From Bacteroidales bacterium UBA2559 (GTDB lineage Bacteria; Bacteroidota; Bacteroidia; Bacteroidales; Bacteroidaceae), in the NCBI GenBank assembly GCA_002340405.1, contig DDLZ01000035.1:919-6867 (forward strand): a stretch of 5,949 nucleotides of DNA, written 5' to 3'. The translations under genes were made by a program, and so were the position numbers. Position 1 is the first letter of the stretch. Every line of letters begins with the position of its first letter. Below, piece by piece: positions 1-5,949 of this stretch. The notes beneath the pieces were generated by a model. It made no database searches. It saw only the letters and a program-made list of their open reading frames with translations, and was not told the origin of the DNA.

Positions 1-94
1 AAAGCCCCCCGCCACTAAATTTAAATTTGTATAACTTATCCTTTGCAAGTATAGTGATTAATATCGTTACCTGCAACAATAATTTAAAAATAAA
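1..94. other. Intergenic region downstream of GH43, with interrupted palindrome
   Basis: No gene is seen. Positions 43-76 form an interrupted palindrome: TTGCA at 43-47 answers TGCAA at 72-76, GTA answers TAC, single G and C match, and ATTAAT is the centre, giving 12 of 17 paired positions. On the minus strand TTG (48-46) followed 22 bases later by TAAATTTA (23-16) is a weak promoter-like pair that would serve a gene beyond the left edge. The edge has a run of six C (plus strand) but no partner arm, so no terminator for the GH43 gene can be called inside the window. Confidence 0.35.
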
Positions 95-1546
95 TCAATA
101 TTGACGGAAATTCCACTTACAATTTACGTCATTGAAGTCGAACTTGCCAAGTGAAACGTTCGAGTCACCTATTGAGATAAGGCATACCTTATCGTTGGTT
201 CCGGGAACAGCCTTAGGCATAATCCGGTAGGTGCCGTCGGTCAGCTGGTCAATACTCCACAGCTGCTCAGGAGCACCGGTAAACTGAGGAACGGTTGTGA
301 GTTCCTTGTCTGCAGTTGCAGCAAGCGCACGATTGGTGCCTGCAATGACAATCTTATAGTAAGGAGTGCCCAGTGTACCTTCGTCAAGAGCTACAAGTTC
401 CCACTTCTGATTGGGACGGAACTGATAGTCAATAAGTCTGACATCAATATTACCCTTGGGCCAGTTTCCGATAACATCCTCCAGTTTCTGGAAAGGAACG
501 ACCGTAGGAGCCTGTGTCTGGGCACCGCCAAACATACCGCGACCACCCTGCAGGCGAACATATTCCGTAGCTATTTCGAGAGCATATCCTCTGCGCTCGG
601 ATTCTATTTCATAAACGCCGGGCTTCACATTGTAACCGGCCTCAGGCCAGTCATTTCTCCATACGATAGGAAGAATTCCCAGTGTGCTGCGGCCACCCTG
701 ATAGTAGTCGGCCTCCCAGTGGAATGACATCTTCTCAACGCCTTCATCAATGATGTAACGGCCAAAGTGTCCTGCTCCGGTATAACCGTCTCTGGCACCG
801 AGAACCATCTTGGCACCGCCCTCGATCATATCCCGACCTACATTGTCAATGAAGGGGCCGGTGGGACTCTTGGAACGGCCTACAACTATATTATAGGTTG
901 AGTTAACGCCATCGCAGCAGGTACCGTGTGTACCGAGCAGATAGTACCAGCCATTCCTGTAAATCATAGTTGTGGCTTCGCAGTCGATAGCTACGTTTAT
1001 GTCAACAGCGCCGGCTGCGCGGTCACCGGTAACAGGGTCTAGCTCCACGACGCGGATAAAACCGAAGTATGTTCCATATGTGACCCACAAGCGTCCGGTA
1101 TTAGGATCCATAAAGAGACCGGCATCAATAGCATCACAGTCCTCGTCATTTAGTGATTCAGCCACCTGAATCTGCTCTGTCCACTCGTAATCGGGAGAGT
1201 TGGGATCCAGGGTCTTGTTCCACATGGTACGGATTGTACCTGCATGACCGCCACCCAGGCCGCCTCCTGTCGAGCTGTGAGCACACAAATAACGATCACC
1301 TATCTTCATCATATCGGGAGCGGCGCCAACCTGTATGCGTGCACCGCCTTCACCTGACCACACCCAACCGTCACTTGAAACCAGAGGTGAGCCACCGGTT
1401 CCCCAGGTGTAGTATTTGCCGTCACACTCCTGGATTGTGGCAGGATCGTGAATGAACGGACTGCCAATCTGAGCCATTACAGTTCCAGACAATGAAACTG
1501 AAACAAGGGCTGCAAAGCCCATTTGAAATATCTTCTTCATATTCAT
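95..1546 (-). CDS. Secreted GH43 arabinanase/arabinofuranosidase-like enzyme with beta-trefoil domain
   Basis: 483 residues. The signal peptide is about residues 1-25 (up to GTVMA, then Q). The start could be Met1 or Met3 (MNMKK); Met1 is used because nothing separates them. The GH43 five-bladed propeller spans about 28-305. The catalytic base is Asp34 in FIHDPA, the pKa-modulating Asp is Asp141 in DAIDAGLF, and the acid is Glu190 in DCEATTMIYRNGWYYLL. The block CCDGVNSTYNIVVGRS and His260 in GAGHFG are typical of arabinanase-like GH43 members, the His being a usual metal-site ligand. From about 318 to the end there is a ricin-like beta-trefoil (CBM13-like) domain with three QxW-type motifs: NQKWEL, EQLWSI and NCKWNF. 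Family members release arabinose or xylose or cut arabinan; beside GH10 and CE1 genes, action on arabinose side chains of xylan is plausible but not shown. A short Gly/Ala/Gln-rich stretch (GGRGMFGGAQTQAP, 334-347) lies in the trefoil. No Shine-Dalgarno is seen. Confidence 0.92.
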   Translation of the reverse strand: MNMKKIFQMGFAALVSVSLSGTVMAQIGSPFIHDPATIQECDGKYYTWGTGGSPLVSSDGWVWSGEGGARIQVGAAPDMMKIGDRYLCAHSSTGGGLGGGHAGTIRTMWNKTLDPNSPDYEWTEQIQVAESLNDEDCDAIDAGLFMDPNTGRLWVTYGTYFGFIRVVELDPVTGDRAAGAVDINVAIDCEATTMIYRNGWYYLLGTHGTCCDGVNSTYNIVVGRSKSPTGPFIDNVGRDMIEGGAKMVLGARDGYTGAGHFGRYIIDEGVEKMSFHWEADYYQGGRSTLGILPIVWRNDWPEAGYNVKPGVYEIESERRGYALEIATEYVRLQGGRGMFGGAQTQAPTVVPFQKLEDVIGNWPKGNIDVRLIDYQFRPNQKWELVALDEGTLGTPYYKIVIAGTNRALAATADKELTTVPQFTGAPEQLWSIDQLTDGTYRIMPKAVPGTNDKVCLISIGDSNVSLGKFDFNDVNCKWNFRQY

Positions 1547-1564
1547 GTTGTGTACGATTTGAAT

Positions 1565-2470
1565 TTACATATTAGTTATGGTGTAGTTCGTGAGAATAGT
1601 AGTGCCATCCTCTTTATAGAAACGCATGCACATATCGCTCATGCCGGGACCATTGATTACAGCCACGCGAACCAGATTCTTACCCTTCTTAAGGGTTATA
1701 CGTTTTGACATTCCATTGTCGGCAACCATGCGACGGTCGGCCTGGAGCGTAAGGACCTGCTCACCGTTGACCCACCAGATTGATGCGGCATTTGAACCGC
1801 CGGCCAAACGCACATTGGGTATATCTTCCTCACAATTGATCACTGTGAAGGCGTTAAAGATAAGACCATAGCGCTTATTGCCGTCCGAAAGACCTGTTGC
1901 AAAACGGATGAGCTTGATGTTGAATAACTTACTGTCAACTGAATGCCATGTAAGTGTGTCCTTTATCATTGTGGGCTCATCTGTAGCGGGAGTGCCCATA
2001 CCCATAGGAGGCATAGCACCGGCTTGAGGAGCACCCTGGGGAGCACCCTGACCTTGAGGAGCACCCTGACCTGCAGGAGCAGAACCAATTAATCTGCGAC
2101 CGCTGGGACGTGGAGCCTCGGACTCAATTATAACTGACTCTCCGGTCTTAGGAAGAGCATTGATATTACTCGTGAACTGATTGTTGAAATACTCCTTCGT
2201 CAGTTCAGCCTGAATATAACTGTCTGTAAAAACAGTATTGCTGCCGTTCGGTTTATTGATCGGTTCAAGTATGGTCCAGCGACGTACAAAACCTTTCTCG
2301 TCAGGTTTTACAGGTGCGGCATCGGCCTTGATTTCAGTAAAATACTGGTCATACGAGACGTCTCTGTTGGCTATACGTTGCGGATCGGGTTTCGAACTGA
2401 TGTCAGAACCGCAACCGACTAAAACGGTTGCAATTACAACAGCCAAAATTAATTTGAAATTTCTGTTCAT
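1565..2470 (-). CDS. Lipoprotein of unassigned function with a beta-sandwich-like C-terminal domain
   Basis: 301 residues. The N-terminus is a lipoprotein signal peptide with lipobox LVGC, the lipidated residue being Cys20. The following GSDISSKPD has only one early acidic residue, so a surface-export signal of the Bacteroidetes type is not clear. Residues about 60-120 and 170-290 look like one beta-rich domain split by a Gly/Ala/Gln/Pro/Met-rich insertion at about 129-163. The C-terminal part contains SIWWVNGEQVLTL, DRRMV, ITLKKGKNLVRVAVINGPG and MRFYKEDG. This pattern of a WVNG strand, a KKGKN turn and a late strand resembles galactose-binding-like or PA14-like ancillary domains of carbohydrate-active proteins, but I cannot name a family. 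No catalytic motif is evident. Its place between a CE1 esterase and a GH43 gene suggests a role in glycan binding or as an envelope partner; this is inference from context. The GH43 start is 18 bases after its stop, so the two are very likely cotranscribed. Confidence 0.85.
   Translation of the reverse strand: MNRNFKLILAVVIATVLVGCGSDISSKPDPQRIANRDVSYDQYFTEIKADAAPVKPDEKGFVRRWTILEPINKPNGSNTVFTDSYIQAELTKEYFNNQFTSNINALPKTGESVIIESEAPRPSGRRLIGSAPAGQGAPQGQGAPQGAPQAGAMPPMGMGTPATDEPTMIKDTLTWHSVDSKLFNIKLIRFATGLSDGNKRYGLIFNAFTVINCEEDIPNVRLAGGSNAASIWWVNGEQVLTLQADRRMVADNGMSKRITLKKGKNLVRVAVINGPGMSDMCMRFYKEDGTTILTNYTITNM
1982..2086 (-). repeat. Repeats encoding a Gly/Gln/Ala/Pro-rich insertion in the lipoprotein
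   Basis: This stretch encodes residues about 129-163, with repeated GAPQG and GQGAPQG units followed by a Met/Pro-rich part. On the plus strand GGAGCACCCTG occurs at 2028, 2040 and 2058, spacings of 12 and 18 bases that keep the frame. The word TGAGGAGCACC at 2025 and 2055 also occurs in the esterase A repeat at 4383. Confidence 0.78.
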
Positions 2471-2524
2471 AATAGAAATTTATAAGTTAAGGTTATAAAA
2501 AATGATTGTATTCTAATTGGACTG

Positions 2525-2558
2525 CTAAAATACAAAATATAAACGACATAATGTCAAA
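2525..2558 (-). promoter_or_regulatory. Candidate Bacteroidetes-type promoter for the lipoprotein-GH43 unit
   Basis: On the minus strand a TTTG (2558-2555) lies 22 bases before TATTTTAG (2532-2525). These resemble the -33 TTTG and -7 TAnnTTTG elements of Bacteroidetes promoters, with one mismatch in the -7 box and a spacing slightly longer than usual. The site lies between the terminator and the lipoprotein start at 2470, where a new promoter would be needed. An 11-base palindrome GACATAATGTC (2545-2555) sits between the two boxes and could be an operator, though such short palindromes occur by chance. The surrounding 173-base gap is otherwise AT-rich with no gene. Confidence 0.35.
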
Positions 2559-2588
2559 TAAAGTGAAAAAACTTAGCTTTTTACCTCC

Positions 2589-2624
2589 AAAAAAACGGCC
2601 GGCATAAAAGACCGACCGTTTTTT
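2589..2624 (-). terminator. Intrinsic (Rho-independent) terminator after esterase B
   Basis: On the minus strand a 13-bp stem (AAAAAACGGTCGG pairing with CCGGCCGTTTTTT, one G-U) encloses a 9-base loop, and the 3' side runs into seven T. It begins 19 bases after the esterase B stop. The stem is GC-rich at the top with an A-run in front and a T-run behind, a standard intrinsic terminator. The A/T flanks mean it could also work on the plus strand, but there is no plus-strand gene here. Confidence 0.88.
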
Positions 2625-2643
2625 GTTACAAATAGGTTTTAAA

Positions 2644-3861
<1,218 letters not shown>

Positions 3862-3880
3862 TTAATTATTAGGTTAAAAA

Positions 3881-5110
3881 TCACTTAAAGAGGAGTTGTG
3901 CGAACTGGTATAAGCTACGACGCCAGGTATGCCATTCGTGTGCTGTACCTTCCGATACATAACTGACGGCATTGATTCCGATATTTTTGAGTTCCTCGGC
4001 TGCCTGAGTTATACGAGCCGGATTCTCTTCGCTTCCGGCGCTCATGAACACAAGCTTGTTGGTCTCTTTGTAGCCTTCGTTATCCTGGACATCGGCGACA
4101 GAAATTGCACCGCCGCTAAACAGACCTACATAAGCAAATTTGGTAGGATTGGCAACGGTAATAGTGCGGGTTTGCATACCACCCATTGAGAGACCGGCCA
4201 TAGCGCGATGCTGGGCATCACCAATAACACGGTATTTTTTCTCGATCATAGGTATAAGATCCTGGATGATAATATCCGGGAAGCCTCCTCCACCCATGCC
4301 GAAACCACCGGGACGCTGACCGCCCTGACCCTGAGGAGCCTGACCTGCGGGACGCTGACCACCCTGAGGGGCCTGTCCTGCCTGAGGAGCACCTGCGGGA
4401 CGCTGGCCGCCGAAGCCACCCTGAGGAGCCTGAGCTTCCTGACCTGCACGACGTACATTCTGCTGACCGTTATCCATAACAATGATAAAGGGAACAGCCT
4501 TGCCCTCGGCAATCAGGTTGTCCATGATTTGACCGGTATGACCCTGTGACGGCCATCCGTACTCATTCTCACCGCCGCCGTGCTGCAGATAAAGCACCGG
4601 GAATCTCTTGGTGGGATTGGTATAGTACTCATTGGGAAGGTAAACAAAGCAGCGACGCATAGTCTCGGTGTATGTTGACCAATAGAATACCTCGCTGACT
4701 GAGCCCTGCGGCACATTTTTAACCTGCCAAAAATCCTGGTCGGCCGAAGGAATCTCAATACCGCTACCCCAACGGCTTGCACCGTAAAAGAATAAGGTTC
4801 CGGGATCGGGCACATTGGCACCGTCAATATTGAGCTGGTAGTAGTGGAAACCCACATCCTGGGGAGCCGATGTTCCGGTCCATACGCCGGCATCGTCCTT
4901 AACCATGTCATACCTTACACCACCTATGTCAAGTTGTACACTGTTGGCATTAGGTGCATTGATACGGGCGCGAACCATACCCTGTGAATTTACCATGGGG
5001 TACTGACGGTTGGGTCCGTTAGTGGAGGACGGTTGAAAATCCTCAACGACCTGCTGGGCCGATAAACCGGCGACCGAAAAGATCATAAGGGAAAGAATAA
5101 TTTTTTTCAT
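3881..5110 (-). CDS. Secreted CE1-type carbohydrate esterase A (acetylxylan/feruloyl esterase-like)
   Basis: 409 residues. A signal peptide covers about residues 1-18 (MKKIILSLMIFSVAGLSA, then QQ). Residues about 22-120 form an Ig-like/CBM48-type N-terminal domain ([28 protein letters not shown]). The CE1 alpha/beta-hydrolase domain follows from about 132 to the end. The nucleophile elbow is GLSMGG with Ser308, the catalytic His is His391 in EGTAHEWHTW, and the oxyanion region is around YLQHGGGENE. Where many CE1 enzymes have Asp after a Gly-Ser/Thr-x motif, this protein has Glu362 (AGSEEN). CE1 enzymes remove acetyl or feruloyl groups from xylan; which group cannot be decided here. About residues 215-277 are a Gly/Gln/Ala/Pro/Arg-rich insertion inside the catalytic domain. 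The ATG at 5110 is chosen because it opens directly into the signal peptide; the leader is AT-rich with no Shine-Dalgarno. Esterase B follows after 28 bases, so the two are probably cotranscribed. Confidence 0.9.
   Translation of the reverse strand: MKKIILSLMIFSVAGLSAQQVVEDFQPSSTNGPNRQYPMVNSQGMVRARINAPNANSVQLDIGGVRYDMVKDDAGVWTGTSAPQDVGFHYYQLNIDGANVPDPGTLFFYGASRWGSGIEIPSADQDFWQVKNVPQGSVSEVFYWSTYTETMRRCFVYLPNEYYTNPTKRFPVLYLQHGGGENEYGWPSQGHTGQIMDNLIAEGKAVPFIIVMDNGQQNVRRAGQEAQAPQGGFGGQRPAGAPQAGQAPQGGQRPAGQAPQGQGGQRPGGFGMGGGGFPDIIIQDLIPMIEKKYRVIGDAQHRAMAGLSMGGMQTRTITVANPTKFAYVGLFSGGAISVADVQDNEGYKETNKLVFMSAGSEENPARITQAAEELKNIGINAVSYVSEGTAHEWHTWRRSLYQFAQLLFK
4280..4468 (-). repeat. Imperfect in-frame DNA repeats encoding a Gly/Gln/Pro/Ala/Arg-rich insertion in esterase A
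   Basis: The stretch encodes residues about 215-277 of esterase A, made of variants of GGQRPAG and QAPQG. On the plus strand the word GGGACGCTG starts at 4310, 4349 and 4397, that is with spacings of 39 and 48 bases, both multiples of three. Copies of CTGAGGAGCCTG lie between or after them. The pattern is what in-frame duplication or slippage would give. It lies between the strand ending PFIIVMDNG and the helix FPDIIIQDLIPMI, so it extends a loop of the hydrolase fold. Confidence 0.8.
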
Positions 5111-5181
5111 ATTATTTAATAGTTAATAATTACTTCAATTCAATCTATCTGCATTAAATGAAATTATCCAAGTTGGTATGA

Positions 5182-5210
5182 AAACGGACCGGACTAAAAA
5201 CGATCCGTTT
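5182..5210 (-). terminator. Weak hairpin after the GH10 gene (possible attenuator, RNA-processing stem or terminator)
   Basis: Read on the minus strand, AAACGGATCG and CGGTCCGTTT pair over 10 bp with one G-U, around a 9-base loop. It starts 8 bases after the GH10 stop. The run of T at the end is only four, so it is a poor intrinsic terminator. It may instead protect the 3' end of a processed xylanase message or only partly reduce read-through into esterase A. No good Bacteroidetes promoter was found between it and the esterase A start. Confidence 0.45.
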
Positions 5211-5217
5211 ATCAAGA

Positions 5218-5949
5218 TTACCTGTTAAAATTCTTCTGTGCCAGAGCGGCCTTGGCATCGGCAGCATTGCTAGCCTTGCGGGCAACCGATTTCTTTGCCT
5301 TCTTGGCAATCTTTTTCTCCTCCTTGGTAGGAGTGAAGTCACGAACCTTATAATAGACCGGCTTGGGCTCAAAATTGTCGTCAAAAAGCAGAGGATAGTT
5401 ATCGGCGCCCAGCCATGAATCGGCATCAGCCACATTCCAGAAAGTTACTACACTTACCACATCTGCATGACGACGCAGTACCTCAAAGAAATTGATGTAC
5501 TTCTCCTCAAACATCTGAAGTCTTTCGTCAGTAACGCCCTCACCCTGTTGAATTGCCAATCCGCCGCCCATCTGACGGTTTACACGGATATCGAGCTCGG
5601 TGAAGTGTATATGGTCAACAATCTCCGAATACTTCACTATAGCCGCTTCGATATTCTCGATTGAAGGCTCATATATATTGAAGTGACCCTGCATACCGAT
5701 ACCGTCAATGGGGACACCGGCAGCTTTCATCTCCTTTACCATATTGTAGATTTTGTCACGCTTGGCAGGGACTGCAGCATTGTAGTCATTGTAGAACAAC
5801 AACGCATCCGGATCGGCCTCACGGGCAAACTGGAATGCCTTGCGAATAAACTCATCACCGCCCGCAATGGTCTTCCACTGCGAAGGACGCAGAGGATCGG
5901 TTGCATTGGCGTCATCGGTTACGGCCTCGTTAACAACATCCCAGCAGTA
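5218..5949 (-). CDS. GH10 endo-beta-1,4-xylanase, C-terminal part (5' end beyond window)
   Basis: Partial gene: the open frame runs off the right edge, giving 243 residues that begin YCWDVVNEAV. This opening matches the GH10 acid/base block, with the catalytic Glu at visible residue 8 (codon 5926-5928). The nucleophile block HFTELDI has its Glu at visible residue 118 (codon 5596-5598). Other GH10 hallmarks are GIGMQGHFNIY and VVTFWNVADADSWLG near the C-terminal end of the barrel. GH10 enzymes cleave the xylan backbone internally. The substrate-binding N-terminal part of the barrel and any signal peptide or CBM lie outside. The fold should end near PVYYKVRDF; the last 38 residues (DNA 5334-5218) form a basic tail with 10 Lys and 2 Arg. 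A TTG codon at 5802 can be read as a start but is internal, because the frame and the homology continue upstream of it. The gene lies 107 bases upstream of esterase A on the same strand. The family call is very secure; xylan as substrate follows from the family and the neighbours. Confidence 0.95.
   Translation of the reverse strand, partial: YCWDVVNEAVTDDANATDPLRPSQWKTIAGGDEFIRKAFQFAREADPDALLFYNDYNAAVPAKRDKIYNMVKEMKAAGVPIDGIGMQGHFNIYEPSIENIEAAIVKYSEIVDHIHFTELDIRVNRQMGGGLAIQQGEGVTDERLQMFEEKYINFFEVLRRHADVVSVVTFWNVADADSWLGADNYPLLFDDNFEPKPVYYKVRDFTPTKEEKKIAKKAKKSVARKASNAADAKAALAQKNFNR

Noticed and set aside
1..13. C-run at the left edge as part of a GH43 terminator
   Set aside because: No complementary arm exists in the visible sequence; a partner could lie outside but cannot be shown.
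22..29. Perfect TAnnTTTG match (plus strand) as a promoter
   Set aside because: It would fire into the 3' end of GH43 with no plus-strand gene downstream, the -33 position lies outside the window, and such AT-rich words are common by chance.
4310..4408. Regularly spaced repeats resembling a CRISPR array
   Set aside because: The words are short, spacing is uneven (39 and 48 bases), the 'spacers' are themselves repetitive, and everything lies in frame inside an esterase gene.
5800..5802. TTG as the start codon of a 194-residue protein
   Set aside because: The same frame continues to the window edge and includes the GH10 acid/base block, so TTG codes an internal Leu.

Overview
The window reads as a piece of a xylan/arabinoxylan utilisation locus from a member of the Bacteroidales, most likely a gut or rumen Prevotella- or Bacteroides-like organism. 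The grounds are the gene content (GH10 xylanase, two secreted CE1-type esterases, a lipoprotein and a GH43 enzyme side by side), AT-rich leaders with no Shine-Dalgarno sequence before every visible start, and the style of the signal peptides and lipobox. The genus is an inference; no ribosomal or marker gene is present.

All five genes are on the minus strand, so transcription runs from the right edge to the left. In that order: (1) the C-terminal two thirds of a GH10 endo-xylanase, cut by the right edge (5949-5218), with both catalytic glutamates visible and a lysine/alanine-rich tail; (2) esterase A (5110-3881); (3) esterase B (3852-2644), a paralogue of A only 28 bases downstream; (4) a strong intrinsic terminator (2624-2589); (5) a lipoprotein of unassigned function (2470-1565); (6) a GH43 arabinanase-like enzyme with a C-terminal beta-trefoil lectin-like domain (1546-95). 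The left 94 bases hold no gene but contain an interrupted palindrome. The terminator suggests two transcription units: GH10-esterase A-esterase B, and lipoprotein-GH43.

Functionally the set fits decorated xylan breakdown. GH10 would cut the backbone, the two CE1 esterases would remove ester groups (acetyl and/or feruloyl), and GH43 would act on arabinose-containing parts. The lipoprotein may bind glycan or protein at the envelope. No SusC/SusD pair, regulator or transporter lies in this window.

The most unusual feature is a shared low-complexity Gly/Ala/Gln/Pro(/Arg)-rich insertion. It is found in the lipoprotein and in both esterases, with a short related stretch in the GH43 protein. In the esterases it sits inside the catalytic domain at equivalent positions, and it is encoded by imperfect in-frame DNA repeats. 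No CRISPR array, RNA gene or mobile element was seen.
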